Shown here: positions 16,090-25,620 of the stretch, one piece after another | How positions within the stretch are numbered: position 1 is the stretch's first letter | Layout: the number at the start of each line of letters is the position of its first letter | Assembly (NCBI RefSeq): GCF_023078475.1 | Contig: NZ_CP095741.1 | Coordinates: 3,844,001 to 3,908,000 of the forward strand | DNA from: Luteibacter aegosomaticola | GTDB taxonomy: Bacteria > Pseudomonadota > Gammaproteobacteria > Xanthomonadales > Rhodanobacteraceae | Length of the DNA stretch: 64,000 nucleotides | Direction: 5' to 3' | The notes under the pieces: model-generated | What the model was told of the DNA's origin: nothing | The model's database searches: none | What the model saw: the letters and a program-made list of their open reading frames with translations, nothing else | Program-made: the position numbers and the translations under genes

Positions 16090-17694
16090 ATGTCTTCACA
16101 CCTCACCGAGACCCAGCGGCGGCGCAGCTTCGCCATCGTCAGCCACCCTGACGCGGGCAAGACCACCCTGACCGAAAAGCTGCTGCTGTTCGGCGGCGCG
16201 ATCCAGATGGCCGGTTCGGTGAAGAGCCGCAAGGCCGCTCGCCACGCCACCTCCGACTGGATGGCGCTCGAGAAGGAGCGCGGCATCTCGGTCACGTCCT
16301 CGGTCATGCAGTTCCCGTACAACGGGGCCATCGTGAACCTGCTCGACACCCCGGGCCACGCGGACTTCTCGGAAGATACCTACCGCGTGCTCACCGCCGT
16401 CGACTCGGCGCTGATGGTGATCGACTGCGCGAAGGGCGTGGAAGAACGCACCATCAAGCTCATGGAAGTGTGCCGCCTGCGCGACACGCCGATCATGACC
16501 TTCATCAACAAGCTCGATCGCGAGGGCCGCTCGCCGATCGAACTGCTCGATGAAGTGGAATCGGTGCTGGGCATCGCCTGCGCACCGGTCACGTGGCCGA
16601 TCGGCATGGGCTCGCGCCTGAAGGGCGTGTACCACCTGCTGCTCGACGAGGTGCACATCTTCGAACCGGGCAAGAACTTCACCCGCCAGGATTCGACCAT
16701 CTTCAAGGGCGGCCTGGATAACCCGGAGCTCATTGCCCGCATCGGCGAAGCCGCCCTGCAGGAAGCCCGCGACGAGCTCGAACTGGTGCTCGGCGCGTCC
16801 AACCCATTCGATGTCGAGGCTTACCTTGCCGGCAAGCAGACCCCGGTGTTCTTCGGTTCGGCCGTGAACAACTTCGGCGTGGAGCTGCTGCTTGAGTTCT
16901 TCGTCGAACACGCGCCCTCGCCGCGCTCGCGCGACACGCTTACCCGCGAAGTGTTGCCGCAGGAAGAGAAGCTCACCGGCTTCGTGTTCAAGATCCAGGC
17001 CAACATGGATCCGGCGCACCGCGACCGCGTGGCATTCATGCGCATCTGCTCCGGCACCTATACCGCCGGCATGAAGATGCAGCAGACGCGCACCGGCAAG
17101 GAAGTGCGTATCGCGAACGCGCTCACCTTCATGGCGAGCGATCGTGAAATCGTCGAGCGCGCCTACCCGGGCGACGTGATCGGCCTGCACAACCACGGCA
17201 CCATCACCATCGGCGATACCTTCACCGAAGGCGAAGGCTTGTCATTCACCGGCATCCCGAACTTCGCGCCGGAACTCTTCCGCCGTGCGCGCCTGCGCGA
17301 TCCGATGAAGATGAAGGCGCTGCACAAGGGCCTGGCCCAGCTTTCCGAAGAAGGTGCCACGCAGTTCTTCCGCCCGCTCATGTCTAACGACCTGATCCTC
17401 GGTGCGGTGGGCGTGCTGCAGTTCGACGTGGTCGCGTACCGCCTGAAAGACGAATACAACGTCGATTCGAGCTTCGAGCAGGTCGGCGTGGCTACCGCGC
17501 GCTGGGTGCATTGCAGCGATGAAAAGAAGCTGGAGGAGTTCAAGGAAAAGAACGCCGCCAACCTCGCGATCGATGCGGCCGGTGAACTCGTTTACCTCGC
17601 CCCGACGCGCGTCAACCTGCAGCTCGCGGTGGAGCGCTGGCCGCAGGTGCGTTTCTCGGCCACGCGCGAACACGCGGCGTCGCTCGACGTCTGA
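16090..17694 (+). CDS. prfC: peptide chain release factor 3
   Basis: A 534-residue translational GTPase that recycles RF1/RF2 from ribosomes after termination. G1 is [13 protein letters not shown] (18-30), G3 [13 protein letters not shown] and G4 [10 protein letters not shown]. The RF3-specific stretch [20 protein letters not shown], just after G1, sets it apart from EF-G. Length and C-terminal domain ([20 protein letters not shown]) match E. coli PrfC (529 aa). Monocistronic, followed at 17704 by a 12-bp inverted repeat shared with the convergent gene. Confidence 0.97.
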   Translation: MSSHLTETQRRRSFAIVSHPDAGKTTLTEKLLLFGGAIQMAGSVKSRKAARHATSDWMALEKERGISVTSSVMQFPYNGAIVNLLDTPGHADFSEDTYRVLTAVDSALMVIDCAKGVEERTIKLMEVCRLRDTPIMTFINKLDREGRSPIELLDEVESVLGIACAPVTWPIGMGSRLKGVYHLLLDEVHIFEPGKNFTRQDSTIFKGGLDNPELIARIGEAALQEARDELELVLGASNPFDVEAYLAGKQTPVFFGSAVNNFGVELLLEFFVEHAPSPRSRDTLTREVLPQEEKLTGFVFKIQANMDPAHRDRVAFMRICSGTYTAGMKMQQTRTGKEVRIANALTFMASDREIVERAYPGDVIGLHNHGTITIGDTFTEGEGLSFTGIPNFAPELFRRARLRDPMKMKALHKGLAQLSEEGATQFFRPLMSNDLILGAVGVLQFDVVAYRLKDEYNVDSSFEQVGVATARWVHCSDEKKLEEFKEKNAANLAIDAAGELVYLAPTRVNLQLAVERWPQVRFSATREHAASLDV

Positions 17695-17703
17695 TCCAGT
17701 TGT

Positions 17704-17731
17704 TGCAGGAGCGTGCAAGCACGCTCCTGCA
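17704..17731. repeat. 12-bp perfect hairpin between convergent genes (GCAGGAGCGTG variant)
   Basis: TGCAGGAGCGTG, loop CAAG, and its exact complement. It lacks a T-tract. It resembles the GTAGGAGCGCGC repeats at 26609, 41885 and 62621 with a C for the first T, so I treat it as a degenerate member of that family that may also end both transcripts. Confidence 0.7.
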
Positions 17732-17740
17732 TAAGCCGAT

Positions 17741-19402
17741 TCACACCGGCGACGGATGCAGGAAGCGGTGGATAGCGTGGACCACCACCGAGCCTTCGCC
17801 TACGCCCGCGGCAACGCGCTTCACGGAGCCTGAGCGCACATCGCCCACCGCGAACACACCACGCAACGTGGTGGCATACGGCGAAGGCGTCGCGTAGCCA
17901 TCGGCATCGCGGCCGGTGAGCACGAAGCCTTTCTTGTCGAGATCCAGGCACCCTTGCAGCCAGGCGGTGTTCGGCTCGGCGCCGATCATCACGAACAACG
18001 CCGCCACCGAAACACGTGTCTGGTTGTTGGTCTTCACGCAGTACCAACCCACTTCGCGCAGGTAGGCGTCACCGTCCAGGTGATCGATCTCGCAATACGG
18101 ATGAAGCGTGATGCTTGGTGACTGCATGATCCGTTGCACAAGGTAATCCGACATCGTGGCGGCAAGGCCTTCGCCGCGGACGAGGATGTGCACGTGCTTC
18201 GCCGTGCGGGCCAGGAACACCGCGGCCTGGCCAGCGCTGTTGCCACCACCGACTACCACGACCTCTTCGCCCGAACACAACGTGGCTTCCATCGCCGTCG
18301 CGGCGTATTGGATGCCCTGCCCTTCGAAGCGCTCGTAATCCACCTGGGCCAGCTTGCGGTAACGCGCACCCGTGGCGATGACCACCGAGCGCGCCGTCAC
18401 GACCGTGTCGTTGCACAGGTGCAGTTTGTAGGGGTGGCTGCCGCAATCCATGCTGCGCACCTCGCGGGCCACGGCCATGTGCGCGCCGAACTTCATGGCC
18501 TGGACCTGGGCGCGGCCAGCCAGGGCCTGGCCGGAGATGCCCGTGGGGAAGCCCAGGTAGTTCTCGATCTTGGAACTGGTACCCGCCTGGCCGCCCGGGG
18601 CCAGGCCCTCGAGCACGACCGTATCCAGGCCCTCCGACGCGGCATACACCGCCGCGGCGAGACCGGCCGGGCCTGCGCCGATCACGGCCACGTCATAGAC
18701 GTGGTCGCTATCCAGCTCGATGGTGATGCCGAGTTCATCGGCCAGCGCAGGGCTGCTTGGGCATCGCAGGATCCGCCGGTCCGGCAGGATCACCACGGGG
18801 CATTCATCAGGCTGCAGGCCAAAGCTTTCGATCAGGTGGCGCGCACCCTCGTCCACGTCGGTATCCAGCAGACGGTGCGGATACCCATTGCGGATCAGGA
18901 AACTACGCAGGCGCACGGTATCCGCGGCATGGGATGAGCCCGCCAGCAGCACGCCACCCTGGCCGCTCTGGATGAGCCCCACGCGGCGCAGGATGAAGGC
19001 GCGCATGATGATTTCGCCGATATCCGGCTCGCCGGCCACCAGCCGACGGAAGCTGGAAGGATCCACGCGGATGATCCGTGAATTGGCGCCCGCACGGGCA
19101 TTCACCATGGTCTGGCGGCCGCTGAAGAGATCCACCTCGCCGGTGAACTGGTGCACGCCATGGACAACCACGATCCGCGGCTGCCCATCCTCGCCCATGT
19201 CGTAGACCTCGATGCTGCCATCGAGGACGAAGAAGTAATCGATGCGGCGCTGGCCGCGCTGGAACAGGATGGTGCCCTTGGGTACCAGTTCTTCAACGCC
19301 GTAACGCGACAGGCGTGCCGCCATGTCGTCATCAAGGCGCGGGAAGGTCTGCTCCTTCCGGTTCATCGGGCTTGAAGGATCGTTATCTTGCAGCGTCGAC
19401 AT
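17741..19402 (-). CDS. cyclic nucleotide-binding-domain FAD oxidoreductase, thioredoxin-reductase-like without CxxC
   Basis: A 553-residue, three-part protein. Residues about 20-150 form a CNMP (cAMP-receptor-like) domain (ILFQRGQRRIDYFFVLDGSI). About 155-235 is a thioredoxin-like segment without cysteine pair (HRLLDTDVDEGARHLIESFG). About 240-553 is a thioredoxin-reductase fold with FAD motif VAVIGAGPAGLAAAVYAASE, NADPH motif EVVVVGGGNSAGQAAVFL and GVFAVGDVRSG. The spot where TrxB carries CATC reads YAATAMEATL, so it cannot pass electrons through the usual disulfide. The family is known as CNMP-linked FAD oxidoreductases; substrate unknown. Confidence 0.85.
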   Translation of the reverse strand: MSTLQDNDPSSPMNRKEQTFPRLDDDMAARLSRYGVEELVPKGTILFQRGQRRIDYFFVLDGSIEVYDMGEDGQPRIVVVHGVHQFTGEVDLFSGRQTMVNARAGANSRIIRVDPSSFRRLVAGEPDIGEIIMRAFILRRVGLIQSGQGGVLLAGSSHAADTVRLRSFLIRNGYPHRLLDTDVDEGARHLIESFGLQPDECPVVILPDRRILRCPSSPALADELGITIELDSDHVYDVAVIGAGPAGLAAAVYAASEGLDTVVLEGLAPGGQAGTSSKIENYLGFPTGISGQALAGRAQVQAMKFGAHMAVAREVRSMDCGSHPYKLHLCNDTVVTARSVVIATGARYRKLAQVDYERFEGQGIQYAATAMEATLCSGEEVVVVGGGNSAGQAAVFLARTAKHVHILVRGEGLAATMSDYLVQRIMQSPSITLHPYCEIDHLDGDAYLREVGWYCVKTNNQTRVSVAALFVMIGAEPNTAWLQGCLDLDKKGFVLTGRDADGYATPSPYATTLRGVFAVGDVRSGSVKRVAAGVGEGSVVVHAIHRFLHPSPV

Positions 19403-19537
19403 CGGTCATTCCGGTGTATTCGGGGCCTGGGCGCCTCCCGCCGCCACGATACCGGGCGGGCTGGGAACGATCTTGTATCGGAGCACCATCATGCCTGCGT
19501 AGACTTCACCACGCACCCGTTACCTGCCTGCGAGCCC

Positions 19538-20455
19538 ATGAGCGCCATCGATACCCCCAAGCCGACCGCCACACCGCCCTCCCTGCCACTGCGCCTGCTG
19601 CGCTCGCCCGTCGGCCGCATCGCGGCCTTCGCGATCACTGCATGGCTGATCGGCATCGTCTGCCACCGCATTTACGACGGCCTGGGGCTTCCGCACGGCG
19701 AGATCCCGTTTGGCGAGGTCACGCCCCTGATCGAGCTGTTCCGCCTGCTGCCCATCGTGCTGGCGTACTGGCTGCTGGTCCGCACGATCGAAAACCGCCG
19801 TGTTGAGGAACTGGCGCTACGCAGACTCGTGCCGTATGCCCTGGCGGGCCTGATCGGCGGCTTCATCCTGTTCTCGCTCGTAGTGGGTGCGCTCTGGGCC
19901 CTGGGGGCCTATGTGGTCCATGGGACCAACCCGGATATCCCGTGGCTCGGTCTGATCCTCGTACTCGGCGTGGGCGCGGGTGTCGGCGAGGAGATCATTA
20001 GCCGTGGGGTGCTTTTCCGCATCGTGGAAGAGGGCCTCGGCACATGGATATCCCTGCTCCTGTCGGCCGGCTTCTTCGGCTTCATGCATATCTGGAACCC
20101 GAACGCGACCACCTGGAGCGCCCTGGCCATCGCCCTCGAGGCAGGCTTGCTGTTCGGCCTCCTCTACCACGTGACCCGCTCGCTGTGGCTGTGCATGGGC
20201 GTCCACGCCGCCTGGAACGTCGCCCAGGGCCCGTTCTATGGCATCCCCGTCTCAGGCTTCGAGCAGAAGGGCTGGCTCGCCTCCACGATGCAGGGCCCCA
20301 ACTGGCTCACGGGTGGCGAATTCGGCGCCGAGGCCTCCGTGGTCGCCCTTGGCATCTGTTCGACGCTCACGGCCGTATTACTAGCCATCGCCATCCGCCG
20401 CGGCAGCCTCGTGGCGCCCTTCTGGGCCCGCCCCAAGGCTAAGCCTGGCGCCTGA
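19538..20455 (+). CDS. CPBP family intramembrane glutamic endopeptidase
   Basis: A 305-residue polytopic membrane protein with the CPBP (CAAX protease/bacteriocin processing, Abi) motifs: EEIISRG (E151, E152, R156), FGFMH (H184) and HAAWN (H223, N227). About eight hydrophobic segments are visible. The family contains Rce1-like intramembrane proteases; in bacteria most members have unknown substrates. The frame opens at 19388, but the ATG at 19538 starts a normal chain and leaves a 135-base divergent promoter region with the CNMP oxidoreductase. No co-transcribed substrate gene is evident. Confidence 0.88.
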   Translation: MSAIDTPKPTATPPSLPLRLLRSPVGRIAAFAITAWLIGIVCHRIYDGLGLPHGEIPFGEVTPLIELFRLLPIVLAYWLLVRTIENRRVEELALRRLVPYALAGLIGGFILFSLVVGALWALGAYVVHGTNPDIPWLGLILVLGVGAGVGEEIISRGVLFRIVEEGLGTWISLLLSAGFFGFMHIWNPNATTWSALAIALEAGLLFGLLYHVTRSLWLCMGVHAAWNVAQGPFYGIPVSGFEQKGWLASTMQGPNWLTGGEFGAEASVVALGICSTLTAVLLAIAIRRGSLVAPFWARPKAKPGA

Positions 20456-20553
20456 TCTGCCGATAATGTGTTGCCCGCCAAGGAAGGCGTACCACCATTC
20501 GTAGTAATAGTTTCGGGCGACCCGCCCTTCCCTGTCCCACTACCGGTCATCGC

Positions 20554-23500
20554 ATGACTTCCTCCGAGACGAAGCGCAACTGGCTGGCCGACCAGCCCCT
20601 CCAGCGCAAGATCATCATCGCCATCGGCGCCTTGCTCGCCCTGTTCGTGGCGGCGTGCATCGCCAACCTCGTGTCCCTCGGACGTGAGAACGAGACCCGG
20701 GCCTGGTCCACGCACACCTACGTGGTCTTGCTCCGGCTAGGCGACGTGGCCGCCGATGCGCAACAACGTCAGGTAGCGACCCGCGGCTACATGCTGACCC
20801 AGGCCGATAGCGAGTATGCGGATTTCGAGAGCTCGGACCGAGACCTTACCGCCAGCGTCGCTGAGCTGCGCCGACTGACTGCCGACAACCCGCTGCAGCA
20901 AGGTCGCATCGACCGCCTGCAGGACATGCTCGATCGCTGGAAGGCCGAGGCGATGAAGAACGGCATGGAGCCCATCCGTGCCATCGGCAGCGCCGTGACA
21001 CCGGAGGGGGCCCTCGCCCGCGATGGCATCCGCCGGGACTACTTCGCGCGCCGCACGGTGCTGATGACGGACATCCACACCCTCATCGATGCGATGGCCA
21101 CCACCGAGCGCACCCTGCTCGACGAACGCAACAAGGCGCTGGACGCCACGCTGGCCGCGACGCAGACCATCGATATCGTCTCGCTGCTGCTCTGCCTCCT
21201 CACCGGCGCAGCGGTCATCGCCATGACCTTCCGCCTGATCACGCGCCCGCTCGTGCGCATGACCGAGCTGATGACGCGCCTGGCCGCCCACGACCACACC
21301 ATCGAAGTGGGCCAGCTGACCCGCCGCGACGAGATCGGCGAGATCGCCCGCTCGCTGCAGGTGTTCAAGACCATGGCGATCGAGACGGCCGGCCAGACCT
21401 GGTTGAAGTCAGCTGTCACGTCCGTCTCGAACCGGCTTCAGGAAACCACCACCTACCGCGAGTTCGCCGACACGCTGGTGGCCGAGCTGGTCTCCTCGCT
21501 GAAAGCGGGCGTGGGCGTGTTCTACATCTACCGCGAAGAGAACCGCCGCCTTGAGATGGTCGGCAGCTACGGCTTCCGCCAGCGCCGCCATGTCACCAGC
21601 GAATACGCCATCGGTGAGGGCCTTGTGGGCCAGGCCGCCGCCGACGGCAAGGCCATCTTCCTCCAGGACGTACCGGAGGATTACACCCGCATCCACTCCG
21701 GCACCGGCGAAGCCGCGCCGCGCAGTGTCGTCGTGGTCCCGGTGATGTCGCGCGATACGCTGCTCGGTGTCATCGAGCTCGCAAGCTTCGAACATCTCAC
21801 CGGCTTGCAGGAGCGCCTGCTCGACGAGCTACTGCCCATCGTGGCGCTGTCACTGGAAAACCTGGCCCGCGCACTGCGCACCCGCGACCTGCTCGAGCAG
21901 ACCCAGAGCCAGGCCGACGAACTACGCGCCTCCGAAGAGGCTCTGCGTCATCAGCAGGACGCCCTGCAGGCGACCAACAGCGAGCTGCATACGAAGACCG
22001 CCGAACTGCAGGAGCAGTCGCAACGCCTCATCGCCTCGGAGGAAGAGCTCCGCGTGCAGACGGAAGAGCTGCACGCGTCGAACGAAGAGCTGCGCGAGAA
22101 GAGCCTGACGCTGAACCAGCAGAAGGACTCGCTCGAGGCACTGCAGAAGGAGACCCACGAGAAGGCCGAGGAACTGGCCCGCGCCAGCCAGTACAAGTCC
22201 GAGTTCCTCGCCAACATGTCGCATGAGCTGCGTACGCCGCTCAACAGCCTGCTTATTCTTTCGCGCAGCCTGGCCGACAACGACGAAGAAAACCTCACGG
22301 GCGAACAGGTGGAATCCGCACGGATCATCCACGACGCCGGCTCGAACCTGCTGCGGCTCATCAACGACATCCTCGACCTCTCCAAGGTGGAGGCCGGCAA
22401 GATGGAGCTGATGATCGATACGCTGCCGCTGGCCGATCTCGCCCGCCAGCTGGGGCGTACGTTCAACCACGTGGCGCAGGAGAAGAAGCTCGCTTTCGAA
22501 GTGAAGCTTGAAGACAACATCCCTGCCAGCATCCAGACCGACGGGGGCAAGCTCGAGCAGGTGGTGAACAACCTGCTGAGCAACGCGTTCAAGTTCACTG
22601 CCAACGGCAGCGTGCGCGTTCGTATTGGCCGCCCGGCCGCCGGAGCGAGCCTGCCCGCTGGCCTCGACGCCACGCGCGCGGTGTGCATCGCCGTGACCGA
22701 CTCGGGCATTGGCATCCCGCCCGAAAAATATCAGCGCGTGTTCCACGCGTTCGAGCAGGTCGACGCGAGCACCAGCCGCCAGTACGGCGGCACGGGCCTC
22801 GGCCTGGCCATCTCGCGGCGTATCGCCATGCTGATGGGCGGCGATATCACCCTGGATAGCGAAGTCGGCAAGGGCAGCACGTTCACCATCTTCCTGCCCG
22901 AGCAGGCACCCGAATCCGCCGGTGAGCGCGCGGAGCCCGTCTCCCGCGAGCAGGCTGCCGCCGAGGCGACGCTACCGCTTTCGCCTTCGCTCATCGCCGA
23001 ATCCATCGATGACGACCGCGCATCGATCGCACCGGGCGACACCACCATCCTCGTGGTGGAAGACGACCCCGCGTTCGCGCGCATCCTCGCCGACATGATC
23101 CACCGCAAGGGCCACCGCGTGCTTGCAGCCGCCGATGGCGAAACGGGCCTTACCCTTGCCCGCCAGTACCGCCCGACGGGCATCCTGCTCGATGTGATGC
23201 TGCCGGGCATGGACGGTTGGACGGTGATCGACCGCCTGAAGCACGACGCCGCCACGCGGCATATCCCCGTGCACTTCATTTCCGCGACGGACGACGCCAG
23301 CCGCGGCATGGAACTGGGTGCCGTCGGCTTCCTCACCAAGCCGGTGAGCCGCGAGTCCATCGCCACCGCGTTTGATCGCCTGCTGCACTTTGCCGAAGGC
23401 CGCACACGCCATCTGCTGGTCATCGACGACGACAGCAGTGCACGTGCCGCCGTGCGCACCCTGCTGAAGGACGACAACGTCGTGATCGACGAAGCCGCTT

Positions 23501-24213
23501 CGGGCGAGGAAGCGCTGGCGAAGACCCAGGATGTGGCCTACGACTGCATCGTGCTCGACCTCGGCCTGCCCGGCATCTCCGGCATCGAGTTCCTCGAGCA
23601 GCTTTCGCAATCAGGCAATACGCCGCCCGTGGTGGTGTACTCCGGCCGCGACCTCTCCCGCGAGGAGAGCATGAAGATCCGCCAGTACACCGACAGCATC
23701 GTGGTGAAGGGCGCCCGCTCGCCCGACCGCCTGCTCGATGAGGTGAGCCTGTTCCTGCACTCGATCCGCCACGGCAGTGCCAGCGCGGCGGTAGAACGCC
23801 CGACGCCTGCAAGCGGCATGGACGAGGCCAGCCTGCGCGGCCGCCGCCTGCTCCTCGTCGACGATGACATGCGCAACCTGTTCGCGCTCTCCAAGGTGCT
23901 GCGCGGCAAGGGCATCGACGTCGTGATGGCGCAGGACGGCCAGAAAGCGCTCGATGTGCTCGACAAGGATCCCGAGCTCGAACTGGTCCTCATGGACATC
24001 ATGATGCCGGTGATGGATGGCTACGACACCATGCGCGCCATCCGGGCCAAGCCCGCACTGGCCAATGTCCCGATCATCGCGCTGACCGCCAAGGCCATGC
24101 GTGGCGATCGTGAGAAGTGCCTGGAGGCCGGCGCCAACGATTACCTTTCCAAGCCGATTGACGTCGACCGCCTCCTGTCGATGATCCGCGTGTGGCTACC
24201 GGCACGGGTCTGA
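20554..24213 (+). CDS. hybrid sensor histidine kinase with CHASE3-like, HAMP, GAF and three receiver domains
   Basis: A 1219-residue inner-membrane signalling protein. TM1 is about residues 20-42, a helical CHASE3-like periplasmic region runs 45-205, and TM2 and HAMP cover about 208-285. A GAF domain (about 300-445) and a heptad-rich coiled coil (450-545) follow. HisKA has H557 in FLANMSHELRTPLN, and HATPase_c has NLLSNAFKF and GGTGLGLAIS. Three REC domains carry phospho-aspartates near D880 (LLDVMLPGMDG), D1002 (VLDLGLPGISG) and D1148 (VLMDIMMPVMDG). The first GTG of the next gene comes one base after the stop. It probably feeds phosphate to, or is tuned by, the CheR/CheB pair and the REC-GGDEF protein downstream. 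Confidence 0.95.
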   Translation: MTSSETKRNWLADQPLQRKIIIAIGALLALFVAACIANLVSLGRENETRAWSTHTYVVLLRLGDVAADAQQRQVATRGYMLTQADSEYADFESSDRDLTASVAELRRLTADNPLQQGRIDRLQDMLDRWKAEAMKNGMEPIRAIGSAVTPEGALARDGIRRDYFARRTVLMTDIHTLIDAMATTERTLLDERNKALDATLAATQTIDIVSLLLCLLTGAAVIAMTFRLITRPLVRMTELMTRLAAHDHTIEVGQLTRRDEIGEIARSLQVFKTMAIETAGQTWLKSAVTSVSNRLQETTTYREFADTLVAELVSSLKAGVGVFYIYREENRRLEMVGSYGFRQRRHVTSEYAIGEGLVGQAAADGKAIFLQDVPEDYTRIHSGTGEAAPRSVVVVPVMSRDTLLGVIELASFEHLTGLQERLLDELLPIVALSLENLARALRTRDLLEQTQSQADELRASEEALRHQQDALQATNSELHTKTAELQEQSQRLIASEEELRVQTEELHASNEELREKSLTLNQQKDSLEALQKETHEKAEELARASQYKSEFLANMSHELRTPLNSLLILSRSLADNDEENLTGEQVESARIIHDAGSNLLRLINDILDLSKVEAGKMELMIDTLPLADLARQLGRTFNHVAQEKKLAFEVKLEDNIPASIQTDGGKLEQVVNNLLSNAFKFTANGSVRVRIGRPAAGASLPAGLDATRAVCIAVTDSGIGIPPEKYQRVFHAFEQVDASTSRQYGGTGLGLAISRRIAMLMGGDITLDSEVGKGSTFTIFLPEQAPESAGERAEPVSREQAAAEATLPLSPSLIAESIDDDRASIAPGDTTILVVEDDPAFARILADMIHRKGHRVLAAADGETGLTLARQYRPTGILLDVMLPGMDGWTVIDRLKHDAATRHIPVHFISATDDASRGMELGAVGFLTKPVSRESIATAFDRLLHFAEGRTRHLLVIDDDSSARAAVRTLLKDDNVVIDEAASGEEALAKTQDVAYDCIVLDLGLPGISGIEFLEQLSQSGNTPPVVVYSGRDLSREESMKIRQYTDSIVVKGARSPDRLLDEVSLFLHSIRHGSASAAVERPTPASGMDEASLRGRRLLLVDDDMRNLFALSKVLRGKGIDVVMAQDGQKALDVLDKDPELELVLMDIMMPVMDGYDTMRAIRAKPALANVPIIALTAKAMRGDREKCLEAGANDYLSKPIDVDRLLSMIRVWLPARV

Positions 24214-24214
24214 C

Positions 24215-25054
24215 GTGGACGTCGAAGATATCGAAATCGAGCTGTTCATCCGCGCCATGCAGCGGCGGCACGGCTACGACTTCAACGACTATGCACCGGC
24301 GTCGCTCAAGCGCCGCGTGCAGCAGCTCGTGCGCACGCACGATGCCGGGACCATCAGCGAACTGAACCGGCGCCTGCTTCACGAAGACGGCTTCGTGACC
24401 CGCGTGATCGAGGGCCTGTCCGTACCGGTGTCGGAAATGTTCCGCGACCCGCCGGTGTTCCGCACCCTGCGCGACAAGGTGCTGCCCGTGCTGGCTTCGT
24501 ACCCCGAGATCAATATCTGGCAGGCGGGATGCGCGCATGGCCAGGAGGTGTATTCGCTCGCGATCCTGCTGGAAGAGGCGGGCCTCTACGACCGCGCGCG
24601 CATCTACGCCACTGACTTCAACGACGCAGCGCTGCATGTTGCCGCTGAAGGGATCTACGCCACGCGCGATGCACGCGACTGGTCACGCAATTACATCGAG
24701 GGGGGCGGGCAGAAGTCGTTCAGCGATTACTACAGCGCCCGCTACGATTTCATCAAGCTGGACCAGCGGCTGCGCCGCAACGTCACCTTCTTCAACCACA
24801 ACCTGGTGACCGACGACGTGTTCTGCGAGGCACACCTCATCCTGTGCCGCAACGTCCTCATCTATTTCAACAACACACTGCAGGACCACACGCTCGCCCT
24901 CTTCCGGAAGAGCCTGGTACGCGGTGGATTCCTTTGCCTGGGCACACGCGAGAACATCGATTTTTCGCCTGCCGCCGCCAGCTTCGCCGATATCGACGCT
25001 GGCCTGCGCATCTACCAGGCCAGCGCCACCAACCCAAGGCCACTCACACGATGA
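24215..25054 (+). CDS. CheR family protein-glutamate O-methyltransferase
   Basis: A 279-residue SAM-dependent methyltransferase. The N-terminal helical part (MDVEDIEIELFIRAMQRRHG) and the Rossmann part match CheR. The SAM site is WQAGCAHGQEVYSLAILLEE, and LILCRNVLIYFN is the other conserved block. CheR methylates glutamates of chemoreceptor-like coiled coils. No methyl-accepting protein is encoded here, so the long coiled coil of the neighbouring kinase is a possible target (inference). It starts with GTG one base after the kinase stop and overlaps the CheB gene by 4 bases. Confidence 0.92.
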   Translation: MDVEDIEIELFIRAMQRRHGYDFNDYAPASLKRRVQQLVRTHDAGTISELNRRLLHEDGFVTRVIEGLSVPVSEMFRDPPVFRTLRDKVLPVLASYPEINIWQAGCAHGQEVYSLAILLEEAGLYDRARIYATDFNDAALHVAAEGIYATRDARDWSRNYIEGGGQKSFSDYYSARYDFIKLDQRLRRNVTFFNHNLVTDDVFCEAHLILCRNVLIYFNNTLQDHTLALFRKSLVRGGFLCLGTRENIDFSPAAASFADIDAGLRIYQASATNPRPLTR

Positions 25055-25620
25055 GCGCGCGCACGGCCATCGCCCTCGGTTGCAGCGCAGGGGGGCTCGC
25101 CGCCCTCCAGCGCCTGCTGCCCGCGCTGGACCATCGCCTGTCCGTGCCTATCGTGCTTTGCTGCCACACCGGTTCGGCGGATGTTTCGCTGCTTGTTGAG
25201 CTGCTGGCGCGCGTCTCATCCCTGCCCGTCGTGGAAGCGGCTGAGCGGGCACCCGCCGACCCGGGCGTGATCCACGTGGCGCCCAGCGGCTACCATTTGC
25301 TGGTGGAACCCAACGCGCATTTCTCGCTGAGCGTGGATGCGCGGGTAACGTATGCAAGGCCATCCATCGACGTGCTGTTCGAAACAGCCGCCGATGCATG
25401 GCAAGACGGCCTCGTGGCCGTGCTGATGACCGGCGCCAATTCGGATGGCGCCCACGGCCTGAAGGCCGTAAGGCAAGCGGGCGGCTACGCCATCGTCCAG
25501 GACCCGGACTCCGCGGAATCCGATGTGATGCCACGGGCCGGCCTGGAAATCGCCGGCGCCGACGCCCGCCTGCCCCTCGACCAGATCGCGCAACGACTTA
25601 ACGAACTGTGCATTCCATGA
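25051..25620 (+). CDS. stand-alone CheB-type methylesterase domain protein
   Basis: A 189-residue protein made only of the CheB methylesterase domain, without the N-terminal receiver that regulates classical CheB. The expected triad is present: S12 in ALGCSAGGLAAL, H39 in CCHTGSAD and D132 in MTGANSDGAHG, with spacing close to that of E. coli CheB. It would remove the methyl groups added by the adjacent CheR. Because it lacks its own receiver, control may come from the hybrid kinase or from the REC-GGDEF protein. Starts by ATGA overlap with cheR and ends by ATGA overlap with the next gene. Confidence 0.92.
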   Translation: MSARTAIALGCSAGGLAALQRLLPALDHRLSVPIVLCCHTGSADVSLLVELLARVSSLPVVEAAERAPADPGVIHVAPSGYHLLVEPNAHFSLSVDARVTYARPSIDVLFETAADAWQDGLVAVLMTGANSDGAHGLKAVRQAGGYAIVQDPDSAESDVMPRAGLEIAGADARLPLDQIAQRLNELCIP

